A stretch of DNA of 64,000 nt. It comes from Desulfonatronum thiosulfatophilum (GTDB lineage Bacteria > Desulfobacterota > Desulfovibrionia > Desulfovibrionales > Desulfonatronaceae). The notes under the pieces are model-generated. The model did not search any database, was not told where the DNA came from, and saw only the letters and a list, made by a program, of their open reading frames with translations. The stretch is taken from contig NZ_FMXO01000022.1 of assembly GCF_900104215.1 (NCBI RefSeq), positions 1-64,000 on the forward strand, written 5' to 3'. The position numbers were made by a program, and so were the translations under genes. Of the stretch, positions 44,055 through 53,505 are shown piece by piece. The number at the start of each line of letters is the position of its first letter. The first letter of the stretch is position 1.

Positions 44055-44170
44055 CCGAGATCGCAATCGAAATCGATATCGAAATCGACATCGAAATCGA
44101 CATGCAATAGTTTTATTATCTATTTGTTTTATCCGATTTCGAGTTCGATTTCGAGTTCGATTCGAGTTCG
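44055..44170. repeat. Mirrored hexamer tracts (ATCGAA / CGATTTCGAGTT)
   Basis: A tract built on ATCGAAATCGA is followed, after about 35 AT-rich bases, by a tract built on CGATTTCGAGTT, the complementary unit, so the pair can fold into a hairpin. It is the third site of such low-complexity hexamers. The rest of 43837-44425 holds no gene I can support. Confidence 0.65.
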
Positions 44171-44365
44171 TCATGAGGCATGGCTAGTCGCTTCTAACTG
44201 GGCAGAAATTAGAATCAGAGCCGTGATGGAACATATATTGAATGTGCTGAGCGAATAACGGATAGAATGACGGACAAGGGTAGATCAAGAAAAGCAAAGG
44301 CCGCGGGTCTACAGCGGGTGCTTCAGCTGCTGATCGCTAGTGCGAAATGGGTGTGTTGCGGGGCT

Positions 44366-44404
44366 GGGTTGCCATGCTCCGAAGGAGCCGGAACATGGCA
44401 ACCC
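44366..44404. other. Hairpin downstream of the coiled-coil/TPR gene
   Basis: GGGTTGCCATG (44366-44376) pairs perfectly with CATGGCAACCC (44394-44404), with a smaller CTCC/GGAG stem inside. It lies 22 bases beyond the stop of the minus-strand gene but has no T run, so it is an unusual terminator or an mRNA-stabilising end. Confidence 0.55.
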
Positions 44405-44425
44405 GGCAAAGATGGTGCGTGTGTG

Positions 44426-45727
44426 CTAGTCGATGATTCCACGAAACAGTTTTTTCAGGACGGAACTTCCGCAGTATCCTGTTTCCTGGGCCATCTTCAA
44501 TGCGCGGGAGTCGCCCAGCGCGGCGGCGGAGCGGAAGTCGCGGCACGCAAGATCACGTTTGTCCATTTTCATGTACAGCAGACCACGGTTGTGGAATGCG
44601 GAACCCAGTTTCGCATCCAGCATTATGGCCCGTGAAAAGTCGGCCAGCGCCTTGTCCGGAAATCCGGCATCGATCTGAGCCAGCCCACGCTCGTTGAATA
44701 TTGCGGCATTGGCCGGGTCAGCGTCCAGAGCCTTGGTCAACAACTCCACGGCCGCAGCGGCATTGGTAAAGCGCTGCCCGTTCCAGAGCAACCTGGCTCG
44801 ACTCATCCATTCCTCGGCCTGCGTTTCGTCTGCCTGTTCGGCCGGCTGGGCAACCATGGCCACGGAGGATCCGGCGGGTACGGATTTCGCCGCGGCAGGA
44901 GCCGGTGTCGGAGCAGGCGCCTGGGCAGGCTTTTGGGCAGGCGCGGACGCGACAGCCTTGACATTCTTCAAGTCGTTTTCAAGTTCGCTCAGACGTTGCT
45001 TCACCGAATTCAGGTCCTGCTCCACACCGACAGGTTCCGCAGGCCGCCTCGCAGCCTGGCTCTCCAGATCCGAAACTTTTTGGATGGTATCCTGAAGCAT
45101 TTTTTTCAGGTCAGTGGATTCAGACTGGACAAATTTTTCCATGGCCGCGATTTTTTCCCGGCTCTCCCGCACGGCGTCTTGCAGCTCGTCGTGCAGCTTC
45201 AACCAGGGACGTTCATTCAGCACCTCCTGCAACCTATCCATGCGCTGTTGTTGCGCCGCGGCCATTTCCACCACTTCCCGCAGCTTTTCCTGGTCGGAGT
45301 TTATACGGGCATCGCCAGCCGCCAGAGACTGTTCCAGGCGCTGTAAGCCGGAGCGCAACTGCTCGAATTCCTCGGTGGTGGTTTGCTGAAGCTGTTTTTG
45401 CTCTTGTCCGATGGCTTCAATTTCCTCACGAAACTCAACTGTGAGGTTTTCCAGCTCGGGTTTGGTGAGTTTTGAACTTGAAGGCGCTTTTTTTGTTTTT
45501 TGCTTGGACACGGTTTCTTTCTTCCCCTTTTTTGAAGTCTGCAACGAACCTTGATCATCTTTTGCCGCAGGAAACTCCAGAACGTCGGCGCGTTCTGGAT
45601 TGTCTTTCAGCGGCTGACTCAGGGACACTTCCCGTTGAAGCCTGGCCTTGGCTTCAGGATTCAGGATGGAATCCAAGGCTGCCTTGCTGTCCTGTTCCAA
45701 ATTGGTCTTTCTGGTGCTTTTGGCCAT
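44426..45727 (-). CDS. Coiled-coil protein with C-terminal TPR
   Basis: 433 residues. A Lys/Asp-rich N-terminus (1-90) leads to a long coiled coil (about 95-260, LEQSLAAGDARINSDQEKLRE), a Pro/Ala-rich linker (APAPTPAPAAAK) and two to three TPR units (about 310-420). ATG 45727 has GGAG upstream; the reading further upstream is weak. It lies 16 bases after the ParA-type gene. The pairing suggests a scaffold moved or positioned by ParA, but this is inference. Confidence 0.7.
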   Translation of the reverse strand: MAKSTRKTNLEQDSKAALDSILNPEAKARLQREVSLSQPLKDNPERADVLEFPAAKDDQGSLQTSKKGKKETVSKQKTKKAPSSSKLTKPELENLTVEFREEIEAIGQEQKQLQQTTTEEFEQLRSGLQRLEQSLAAGDARINSDQEKLREVVEMAAAQQQRMDRLQEVLNERPWLKLHDELQDAVRESREKIAAMEKFVQSESTDLKKMLQDTIQKVSDLESQAARRPAEPVGVEQDLNSVKQRLSELENDLKNVKAVASAPAQKPAQAPAPTPAPAAAKSVPAGSSVAMVAQPAEQADETQAEEWMSRARLLWNGQRFTNAAAAVELLTKALDADPANAAIFNERGLAQIDAGFPDKALADFSRAIMLDAKLGSAFHNRGLLYMKMDKRDLACRDFRSAAALGDSRALKMAQETGYCGSSVLKKLFRGIID

Positions 45728-45743
45728 AGCTTCTCCATGCAGT

Positions 45744-46541
45744 TTAGGGTTTTTGTCCCGTCTCCACCCGCGAAAGCATTTCCGTGGCAAATTTTTGATA
45801 ATCCTGGCATCCGAACGAAGCCGGATCCAGATCGAATATGCTTTGCTGACTCAGATTTGCCTTGTTCAGGGTCGTATTGCGCCGGATCACGGTTTGAAAG
45901 AGGGCGTCACCAAAGAACTCTCGCACGGCATCCATGACCAGCCGACTGGCTGTGGTCCGAGGATTGTACATGGTCACCAGGACTCCCAGCAGTCGAATGT
46001 CGGAGTTCGTGTCTTCCCGGATTGCCTCGATGGCCTGGATCAGGTGATTCGTGCCCTGCAAGGCGTACAGGGACTCGCCGTCCACTGGGAGAATGTAAAC
46101 GTCCGAAGCGGCAACCGCGTTGGTGATCAACGGTCCTTCAATCTGGGGAGGACAATCCACCAGCACGAGATCATAGCCATTGTCCGCACCCCTGACGGCT
46201 TCCAATTTTTCCCGCAGACCGAAGATCCGCTTTGCCGAATTGGGCGGCAGCAGAGCAAGTTGGGAATAGGCATGCAGGTTGGATGGAATCAGATCCAGAT
46301 TTCCATTGACCGAGTGTGCGCAATCGGCAACGGACAGTTCCTTGTCCGCCAGGAGATGACCGATGGTATACTGGTGCTCGAAGGGATCCTTGCGCCCCAG
46401 AGTCAGGGTGGAGTTGCCCTGGGGGTCCATGTCCACGACCAGAATCCGCTTACCCCAACGGGAAAGGATATCCGCCGTGTTGACCACGGTTGTCGTCTTG
46501 CCGACACCGCCCTTATGATTGGCAAAGGTTATGATGCGCAT
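45744..46541 (-). CDS. ParA/MinD-family ATPase
   Basis: 265 residues. A deviant Walker A, KGGVGKTT (10-17), is preceded by MRIITFANH; VVDMDPQGNSTLTLG and VLVDCPPQIEGPLITNAV carry the Walker B-type and switch residues. There is no N-terminal HTH, so it is a small ParA/Soj type. Such proteins position plasmids, chemosensory arrays or protein cargo. No ParB gene is adjacent, while a coiled-coil/TPR protein is, so cargo other than DNA is likely. Confidence 0.88.
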   Translation of the reverse strand: MRIITFANHKGGVGKTTTVVNTADILSRWGKRILVVDMDPQGNSTLTLGRKDPFEHQYTIGHLLADKELSVADCAHSVNGNLDLIPSNLHAYSQLALLPPNSAKRIFGLREKLEAVRGADNGYDLVLVDCPPQIEGPLITNAVAASDVYILPVDGESLYALQGTNHLIQAIEAIREDTNSDIRLLGVLVTMYNPRTTASRLVMDAVREFFGDALFQTVIRRNTTLNKANLSQQSIFDLDPASFGCQDYQKFATEMLSRVETGQKP

Positions 46542-46700
46542 GCGCTACCTGCCGGGTGTTGCAGTTTTAAGACGATGTCAAACGCGCGGCGAGCGTCGTC
46601 CGGATGTGACGGCGTGAGTAATGGTTTCAAAGGTCGCTCTACCGAAAAAAGCTTCGACTTGAAGCGGCCAGATCATGGACGTCTGACCGCCAAAAACCGC

Positions 46701-47810
46701 CTACTGCGCGGACTCATCTCCATCCAGGTCCTCGGCCAAATCATGAAGCATTTGCTGGACGCGTTCCAAGGTTTCACGTTGTTCCTGCGTTTCGACCTGC
46801 GTTTCCAGATAAGCCGTCTTGGCGGCGGCGTCGCGCAGGAAGCCGGCCATGAGACGATTGCGGAGGACATCGGGCAGATTCTGAAGCACCTGCATCTGCT
46901 GGTCCAGATATCCCAGGTTGTCCAATATCAAAGCCTGCTGCCGACCCATTGCGGCCATTTCCTCCTGAAAAGCAATCCGTTCCTGCTCCATGGTCCGGGC
47001 CATCTCCTCCTGGACCGAATTCATATGCCCGCTTTGCACGTGCAGTTCGCCAAGATGTTCCGAAAAGGAGGAGATCTGCTCGTTGAGCACGATGTAGACG
47101 CCGCTGCTGATCACCAGAGCCATGGCCGCGGCCAGCAACACGGTGGCGCCCCAACCTGGCCCCGCGGGCCGGACAAGGATTTCATCATCCATTGGCGCTG
47201 CATCTTTGGAGGTAACGGTTTTCTTTTCCACGGTGGATTCAGGAGTAGATGTCTGCATGGTGGGCTCCGAAGGAATATGAAGTGTATGGGATGCTGCGGG
47301 CGGCATGGCAATCCGCTCGGCAGCCGTTTTCTGATCTGATGTGGTGGAGGTCGGTTCATGGCCGACAGCCGGCTCGTCTCCCCGGACTGAATCCTGTTTC
47401 TGTTCAGGAGGGAACGCCGGCTTGATTTTGATTTCAGTTTTTTCGGTTTCGGGCTCGGGCAGGTCTGAGCCGGTTTCGGGAAGCGGTTCAGTCTTGGGCT
47501 CGGAAGCGGGTTCGGACTTGGGCTCGGGTGCCAGTTCCCGCTCCAGGGCCATTACGTTCTTTTCAGTGTCCTCGAGAGCACGACTTAAGGCGAAGTATTC
47601 GCCGAAGTATTTGAAGCTGGTCAGCAAAAAACCGGTAACAAAAAGAAAAGCCAGCAACCCCAGAAACGGGAGTTCAAATCCATAGGCGAAATAAGGCTCC
47701 CAAGTGAAGGCAAAGGGTATCCGAATGGCAAGGATATCCGCATTTTGGACCGCAAAAAGCATGGTCAGAACAAAAAGCAGAGTTAAGAAGAGAACCTTGA
47801 TCAGCTTCAT
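46701..47810 (-). CDS. LapA-domain membrane protein with coiled coil
   Basis: 369 residues. The N-terminal LapA (DUF1049) domain has two helices (about 3-22 and 45-65) with QNADILAIRIPFAF between. A Pro/Glu/Lys-rich linker (95-220) leads to a third helix (about 225-247) and a C-terminal coiled coil (about 250-360, SVQEEMARTMEQERIAF). LapA proteins help assemble envelope machinery. The extra helix and coiled coil are unusual. It lies between trpS and parA on the same strand. Confidence 0.72.
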   Translation of the reverse strand: MKLIKVLFLTLLFVLTMLFAVQNADILAIRIPFAFTWEPYFAYGFELPFLGLLAFLFVTGFLLTSFKYFGEYFALSRALEDTEKNVMALERELAPEPKSEPASEPKTEPLPETGSDLPEPETEKTEIKIKPAFPPEQKQDSVRGDEPAVGHEPTSTTSDQKTAAERIAMPPAASHTLHIPSEPTMQTSTPESTVEKKTVTSKDAAPMDDEILVRPAGPGWGATVLLAAAMALVISSGVYIVLNEQISSFSEHLGELHVQSGHMNSVQEEMARTMEQERIAFQEEMAAMGRQQALILDNLGYLDQQMQVLQNLPDVLRNRLMAGFLRDAAAKTAYLETQVETQEQRETLERVQQMLHDLAEDLDGDESAQ

Positions 47811-47856
47811 ATCATCTCCAAGATCTCAGAGCGGCAATGCCTGCGAAATCACATGC

Positions 47857-48879
47857 TCAGTTTCCCGATGCGGACAATTCACCGTACTCCAGATTGAGCC
47901 GCTCCCGGGTCTGAGTCAAGGTCTGGACGGCCACGTCATGCGCCCTGCGATTCCCGGCCTCCAGCAATTCCCAGATGCGCTTCGGATTTGCCTCCAGCGC
48001 GGCGCGACGCTCCTGAATCGGTCCGAGAAACCGTTCCAGACTTTTCAGCAGCATTTTTTTGCAATCCACGCAACCCAAGGCGGCCTGAGTGCAGCCGGAT
48101 GTTATTTCCTTGCGTGTCTCGGCATCCGTCATCAGTACGTGATATGGGTACATGTTGCACTGATCCGGATTGCCGGGATCTTTCTTGCGCATCCGGTTCG
48201 TGTCCGTGAGCATGCCCATTATTTTCGGAGTAACCTGCTCCATGGTTTCCGAGAGATGAATGGCGTTGCCGTAGCTCTTGCTCATTTTTCGGCCGTCAAG
48301 TCCGGGCAGTTTCTGCGCTTCGGTCAGCTTGGCTTGCGGTTCCGGAAAGAGCGGCGTGTACAGAAAGTTGAATCTTCGTGCGATTTCCCGAGTCAGTTCC
48401 AGGTGCGGCAACTGATCCTGGCCCACAGGCACGAGATGCGGCCGATAGATCAGGATGTCCGCGGCCATGAGCACGGGGTAGCCTAGAAAGCCGTAGGTGT
48501 TCAAATCCTTCGCGCCCTCAAGTTCGCCTTTCACTTCCTTGTACGTTGGGTTGCGTTCCAGCCAGCCCAGGGGCGTGAACATGGAGAACAGCAGTTGCAG
48601 TTCCGCATGCTCCTTGATTTGGGATTGCAGGAAGATGGTGCACTTTTCAGGATCCAGTCCGGCAGCCACCCAGTCCAGCACCAATTCCGGGACGAACTGC
48701 TTGATCCTGCCGGGAGTGGCATATTCGCTGGTCAGAGCATGCCAGTCCGCGACAAAGAAAAAGCACTCGTACTCGTCCTGCAGGGCGATCCAGTTTTCGA
48801 GAACGCCGAAATAGTGCCCCAGATGGAGCGGGCCTGTGGGACGCATCCCGGAGACAATTCGTTGTTGGGTTGTTGCCAT
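47857..48879 (-). CDS. trpS: Tryptophanyl-tRNA synthetase
   Basis: 340 residues of class I synthetase: RPTGPLHLGHYFGVLENW (HIGH-type motif, 13-30) and GRKMSKSYGNAI (KMSKS, about 199). Overall length is normal for bacterial TrpS. It charges tRNA-Trp. It is 70 bases after the M50 protease gene on the same strand. Confidence 0.96.
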   Translation of the reverse strand: MATTQQRIVSGMRPTGPLHLGHYFGVLENWIALQDEYECFFFVADWHALTSEYATPGRIKQFVPELVLDWVAAGLDPEKCTIFLQSQIKEHAELQLLFSMFTPLGWLERNPTYKEVKGELEGAKDLNTYGFLGYPVLMAADILIYRPHLVPVGQDQLPHLELTREIARRFNFLYTPLFPEPQAKLTEAQKLPGLDGRKMSKSYGNAIHLSETMEQVTPKIMGMLTDTNRMRKKDPGNPDQCNMYPYHVLMTDAETRKEITSGCTQAALGCVDCKKMLLKSLERFLGPIQERRAALEANPKRIWELLEAGNRRAHDVAVQTLTQTRERLNLEYGELSASGN

Positions 48880-48948
48880 CGAAAACGATTCCTCGTGGTG
48901 GTGGATGAAAGAACTGGTGCCGACGAATGAGCATCGTCGGCAGCGCGT

Positions 48949-49605
48949 CTAGAGCAAAACTCCTGAAAAAAACGATACCAGCGGCAGCAGCACGCTCTGT
49001 AAAACCCCGGTCATCAACAGCAGGATGAGAACGATGAATCCGTACCGCTCGAAATTGTAGATGAAACGCGCCCCTTCCACGGGCAAAAATCCGGCCAGAA
49101 TCTTGGACCCATCTAGCGGCGGGATGGGAAACAGATTGAATATGCCCAGGATCAGGTTGATGATCACGCCGTAGCGGGCCATCAGAGCCAAAGGCTCGAT
49201 CACGCTCATCCCGGCCCCGCCCAGCAGAACCGCAATCCAGATCAAGGCATGAAACATGGCTGCAAACGCCACAGCCAGAGCGAAGTTGGTCCCTGGTCCG
49301 GCCAGCGAAACCAGCATCATGCCCCTGACGGGATCCTGGAAGTAACGGGGATTGACCGGAACAGGCTTGGCCCAGCCAAAGATGAAGGGACTCTTGATCA
49401 GAACGAGAAGCAGGGGAAAGGCGATGGTGCCGATGGGGTCCACATGCTTGACTGGATTGAAGGTCAATCTTCCGGCAAGGCGGGCTGTAGGATCGCCCAA
49501 CCGCCAAGCGGCAAATCCATGGGCAGCTTCGTGACACGTTATTGCAATGAGAACAGGTACGGCTATTAAAGCCAGTTCACGAATGAATGTTGTAATGTCG
49601 AACAT
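48949..49605 (-). CDS. M50 site-2-type zinc protease
   Basis: 218 residues and about six helices. CHEAAHG (His25, Glu26, His29) and NLFPIPPLDGSKIL give the two M50 zinc motifs. It belongs to the small rhomboid-like S2P group without a PDZ domain. ATG 49605 is taken; ATG 49623 adds six residues. Substrate unknown. Pairing with trpS is common in this group of bacteria as far as I recall, but I cannot verify it here. Confidence 0.9.
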   Translation of the reverse strand: MFDITTFIRELALIAVPVLIAITCHEAAHGFAAWRLGDPTARLAGRLTFNPVKHVDPIGTIAFPLLLVLIKSPFIFGWAKPVPVNPRYFQDPVRGMMLVSLAGPGTNFALAVAFAAMFHALIWIAVLLGGAGMSVIEPLALMARYGVIINLILGIFNLFPIPPLDGSKILAGFLPVEGARFIYNFERYGFIVLILLLMTGVLQSVLLPLVSFFSGVLL

Positions 49606-49730
49606 ATTTTCTGAATATACCATGCCTTATGGCTGGAAGCAAGGCGGGAACGCTTTCACGGCACGTGGGACGGACCGGTTCGGATGTGCAGGCAATTCCG
49701 CCGCTACGAGTCAGGTGCAAAAATGCGCAC

Positions 49731-49949
49731 AACTATTCAGCATATTCTGAAAGTACACAGAATTGGTCCGGATTGCCTTGATTTTGCGGTCTTGCATGTT
49801 TGACTGAGCCAGGATTCGTTCATCAAACCATTGCCAAGCACTTGAAGCTCCAAATGTTGTTTATTCACGCAATGGTTTGATGAACGAATCCGGTTAAGGA
49901 GTCTGCGAGGCCGTAAAATCAAGGCAAGCCGGACCTCGGCTGAGTAGTT
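49731..49949. repeat. Family B structured repeat, copy 1
   Basis: 219 bases bounded by AACTATTCAG and CTGAGTAGTT. The inner stem starting GGATTCGTTCATCAAACC pairs perfectly for 23 bases with its partner, enclosing a GCACTTGAAGC-type loop. A second long stem, GGTCCGG..CCTTGATTTTGCGG, pairs with its right-hand partner. Confidence 0.9.
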
Positions 49950-49975
49950 GCAAAGTGCACGACAGAGGCCAGAGG

Positions 49976-50578
49976 TTACGGGCTGAGGGTATGGTTGGAA
50001 TCCCGCAGAATGCGGTACAATTCATAGCTTTCAAGATTGCCGGCGCAAAACTGAAGCATAATGGATAAAATGGACCACCGGACATCCGGAATGACATCGA
50101 CCTCAGGAGCTACGATACCAATGAACATCCCTCGAATTCTCGAACTTGTGGCCAGGGCGTGCAGCACGATCCGGTCCGGGGTCGTGATGCCGGGAACGGT
50201 CACGGCCCGCTTTTCGCGCAACGCCCAGCTGAACACACCTTGATAGATCAGAGCGTTCATCTCGTCAGCCAACCGCGGCCGCAACTGCGAAGGTTCCACC
50301 CGGTTCAGGATGAAATCGCCGTCCTCCTCATCCACGATGCAGATCCCCCTGGCCTGAAACGGAATCAGCATTCCCACCTGTTGCAACGTTTCCTTGACGA
50401 TGGGCTCAGGGCTGGACAGGCGATTGATGGACGGCAGGAAGTCGCCGAGCCCCAGGATCATATCCAGAGAGTCCATGGTGGCCAGAGTCACCTTCTGAAG
50501 ATGTTCGAGCTTTTGCGAAAGCTCTTGCACTTGGGCTTCAAGGGCAAGGACTTGCGAGGATGCTTTTTTGGATCTCAT
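49976..50578 (-). CDS. GAF-domain protein with N-terminal coiled coil
   Basis: 200 residues: a coiled coil (about 8-35, LEAQVQELSQKLEHLQKV) then a GAF-like domain (45-185, GICIVDEEDGDFILNR, SRIRGMFIGIVAPE). It lies 44 bases after the HDOD gene on the same strand and is probably cotranscribed. No output domain is present, so it may be a signal adaptor. Confidence 0.72.
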   Translation of the reverse strand: MRSKKASSQVLALEAQVQELSQKLEHLQKVTLATMDSLDMILGLGDFLPSINRLSSPEPIVKETLQQVGMLIPFQARGICIVDEEDGDFILNRVEPSQLRPRLADEMNALIYQGVFSWALREKRAVTVPGITTPDRIVLHALATSSRIRGMFIGIVAPEVDVIPDVRWSILSIMLQFCAGNLESYELYRILRDSNHTLSP

Positions 50579-50622
50579 ATTTCTATCAACAAGATGTAAA
50601 TCTACGGTACGTTGACCAGCAT

Positions 50623-51894
50623 TCAGGAATCCTTCCGGCTTTTGTCAAACAGCATCCGGTACATTCCATCCACCTGCCCGGCCATGAGATTGAGGGTCGG
50701 CGACAAGATGCTGGGTGCAAGCTGAACAAGATCCCACGCCTTACAGTCCAGAGGAGGCAACGGGTATCCGTGCTTCCATCCCGGATCCATCCCCTTGGCC
50801 AGAATGCCGGCTATGTGAACCATGGTCACATCCATGGGAGAAGTTGCTTTCAACGGCATGTATTGGTACCGCACCGCCTGCTCGAGCTGAAAGGGAAATT
50901 TCCATCGTTTCAGAATGGCCCCGCCAAACCAGGCGTGATCAAAACCGAACAATTCCTTTTCCAGAACCGTCAGCGGAATGTTCCGTTTTCTTGACTCCAG
51001 AAGGGCATACCGGGACTGGATGGGAAAGTATTTCATAAGCACGAGATGGCCCAGGCTGTGCAGCAGGCCGGCAACGAAATACATTTCCGGGTTGCCGGTT
51101 CGTCTGGAGCCCATGAGCACTCTGGCCCCGATGCCGCACGCAATGCAATGCTTCCAGTACGATTCCATGTCCATCAGGTCCGAGGGAATATCCTGAACCT
51201 TGGCCACGACCATCGCTCCCATGGCGAGCATGCTCAACTGATTGGTTCCCACGATGGTCACGGCACGGGATATGGTATCCACGCGTCCTGGAAATCCGAA
51301 ATACGAACTGTTGGCCATTTTCAAAAGCTTGGCGGCGAGCCCCTGATCTCGACTGATTATTTCGGCAAGACAGGTGGCCGAACTGAGCGGGTTGTTGATC
51401 GCCGCGAGAATCTGGGTGAGGATGGCGGGCAGGCTGACCAGCTCCACCTCTTCATCCAGGAATCGTCGGGGGTCGATCCGCATTGGCGGAGCTGCCATTG
51501 CCCTTTCGTCCTCGACAATGGCGGCGGCTCCGTCCGCGGCAGCGGATAATTCCGGATTCTCACTCAACCAGCGTGCAGTACGCAATGTGAATATCCGGCG
51601 CAATTCAGACGATGCCGGATGTTCATCAGCGGTTGCCACGCCCATGCGCCGAACCACTGCTTCCGAGGCTTCCTCCCAGAGTTCTTCGGAAATGACCTCT
51701 AGAGAACTGTTCCGAAAGTTCAGATCGTCCCCGTTTTCGCTCTCAATTTCCGTCACCCCCCAGATCCGGAAAATCCGGAGATGGCTTTCGTCAAGAAGTT
51801 CACCCTTTCCAGCCAGGAATCGACCGTTGCTGTCCCGAACATCCGCGGCAAGCACCATTCCAGGCCGGATTTCATCAATGTGCACGATATTCAT
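50623..51894 (-). CDS. HDOD-domain signalling protein
   Basis: 423 residues. An N-terminal MNIVHIDEIRPGMVLAADV region precedes the HDOD core (about 150-350): LPAILTQILAAINNP, LLKMANSSYFGFPGRVDTISRAV, FVAGLLHSLGHLVLM and ELFGFDHAWFGGAILKRW. HDOD proteins control motility and regulatory RNA turnover in other bacteria. It is the first gene of the pair with the GAF protein. Confidence 0.88.
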   Translation of the reverse strand: MNIVHIDEIRPGMVLAADVRDSNGRFLAGKGELLDESHLRIFRIWGVTEIESENGDDLNFRNSSLEVISEELWEEASEAVVRRMGVATADEHPASSELRRIFTLRTARWLSENPELSAAADGAAAIVEDERAMAAPPMRIDPRRFLDEEVELVSLPAILTQILAAINNPLSSATCLAEIISRDQGLAAKLLKMANSSYFGFPGRVDTISRAVTIVGTNQLSMLAMGAMVVAKVQDIPSDLMDMESYWKHCIACGIGARVLMGSRRTGNPEMYFVAGLLHSLGHLVLMKYFPIQSRYALLESRKRNIPLTVLEKELFGFDHAWFGGAILKRWKFPFQLEQAVRYQYMPLKATSPMDVTMVHIAGILAKGMDPGWKHGYPLPPLDCKAWDLVQLAPSILSPTLNLMAGQVDGMYRMLFDKSRKDS

Positions 51895-51934
51895 TATTCA
51901 TGTTCTCCAGCCTTGGCATCCCAAAATTCAGCGT

Positions 51935-52154
51935 AACTATTCAGCATATTCTTAAAGTACCCAGGATTGGTCCGGCTTGCCTTGATTTTGCGGTCTCGCA
52001 TGTTTGACTGAGCCAGGATTCGTTCATCAAACCATTGCCAAGCACTTGAAGCTCTAAATGCTGTTTATTCACGCAATGGTTTGATGTTACGAAGCCGGCG
52101 AAGGAGTCTGCGAGGCCGCAAAATCAAGGCAAGCCGGACCTCAGCTGAGTAGTT
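51935..52154. repeat. Family B structured repeat, copy 2
   Basis: 220 bases. GGTCCGGCTTGCCTTGAT-type left arm pairs with the matching right arm (31 of 32). The unpaired TTTGACTGAGCCAGGATTCG is identical in copy 1. The element occupies the divergent region between the HDOD and DUF362 genes. Confidence 0.9.
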
Positions 52155-52421
52155 ACAATTCAGCAAACATTGTCCGAAGGCAGACTCACATAGCCAACCC
52201 CCACCATTACGTCCAGCACAGCCAAAGGCAAAAAACCGCGGTGTCCGGGACGGACAGGATGCTTTCAACATGCGCCATGACGATTAACAGTGATGATAAA
52301 GTTCGCATCCACAGGCTGTTCAATAAACCTGCTGGAATGCGTAAACATACGGAACTTGTCACCGGGGTTGAAATTGCTTACGCGTACCGAAACTGGCTTC
52401 ACCGCCACCAAAGTCTCAATT

Positions 52422-53375
52422 ATGACTGACATCCCCACTGCATCCCGTCTCGATCCCATTCCCGTTGCCCTGCTCCAATGCGCGCATTACGAGCCTGCCC
52501 TGCTTGCGGAAGGCATCCACCAATGCTGCCAAGCATTGGGACGTATTTTCCATCGGGGGGACAAGATTCTGGTCAAACCCAATCTCGTCTCCAGCCGCAA
52601 CGCCCGTCTCTCCTGCCCCCACCCCCAGGTTGTCCGGGCTTTGTGCATTGTCTTGTCGGATTACGGCGTGCGTGTTCAGGTGGGAGATTCGCCGGCCTTC
52701 GGCTCAGCCCGGCAGGTGGCGCGGGCCGCCGGCTTGGTGGATGTCCTGGCCGATCTGCACGTCCCTCTCGTCGATTTGGGCGCTCCGGTCCGACGCACTC
52801 TGGCCTGCGGCATCCAGGTCGGTCTTTCCCGCCACGTTCTGGATGTCGATCTGCTTTTCAACCTGCCCAAGCTCAAGGCCCACGGTCAGTTGTTCGTCAC
52901 CGCGGCGGCCAAGAATCTTTTCGGCTGCGTCAGCGGAATGCGCAAGGCCATGGCCCACGTTCGCCACGGTCAGGGAGATGATCTGGCCGAACTGATCCTG
53001 GACCTTCAGGAACACTTGCCGCCGACCACAAACCTCATCGACGCCGTAACGGCCATGCATGGCACCGGCCCCACCGGGGGATCGCCGTGCCGGCTGGGAC
53101 TACTCGCGGCCTCGAACAACGCCGTGGCGCTGGACACGGCGCTCTACCATGCCCTGGATTTCAGACCGGAGCAGGTTCCGCTCTGGCGGGAAGCACGCCG
53201 CAAGAACCTGCCGGGGCACGACCTGGACCAACTCGCCTTTCCGCTGCTCATGCCCTCACAGCTGAGCCTGCCCCCCTTCAAGACGCCGGAACGCCTCAAC
53301 CCCGTGAGTTTTCATCCCTGGCAGATGACCAAAAGCATGTGTAAACGCGCATGGCTGACGATCAAGGATTATTGA
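52422..53375 (+). CDS. DUF362-family protein
   Basis: 317 residues from ATG 52422. KILVKPNLVSSRNARLSCPHP, GDSPAFGSARQVARAAG, LPKLKAHGQLFVTAAAKNLFG and LIDAVTAMHGTGPTGGSP are the DUF362 signature segments. No ferredoxin-type Cys cluster is present. Function unknown in the literature as far as I know; in anaerobes the family is often near iron-sulfur proteins. Confidence 0.88.
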   Translation: MTDIPTASRLDPIPVALLQCAHYEPALLAEGIHQCCQALGRIFHRGDKILVKPNLVSSRNARLSCPHPQVVRALCIVLSDYGVRVQVGDSPAFGSARQVARAAGLVDVLADLHVPLVDLGAPVRRTLACGIQVGLSRHVLDVDLLFNLPKLKAHGQLFVTAAAKNLFGCVSGMRKAMAHVRHGQGDDLAELILDLQEHLPPTTNLIDAVTAMHGTGPTGGSPCRLGLLAASNNAVALDTALYHALDFRPEQVPLWREARRKNLPGHDLDQLAFPLLMPSQLSLPPFKTPERLNPVSFHPWQMTKSMCKRAWLTIKDY

Positions 53376-53505
53376 GCAGTCTGGTGTTGTTGCCGAGGAA
53401 GTTCAGCAATGATCAGCTTGGATCATCGCCGGAAGACGTTGATCCGATTGCTTGAAAAAACCGAAGACGGCTGGAGATCAGGAAGGAGTATTCAAATCTA
53501 TTCGT

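Noticed and set aside
44366-44404. Rho-independent terminator for the coiled-coil/TPR gene
   Set aside because: The stem is strong, but no T run follows on the minus strand, so it is listed only as a hairpin.
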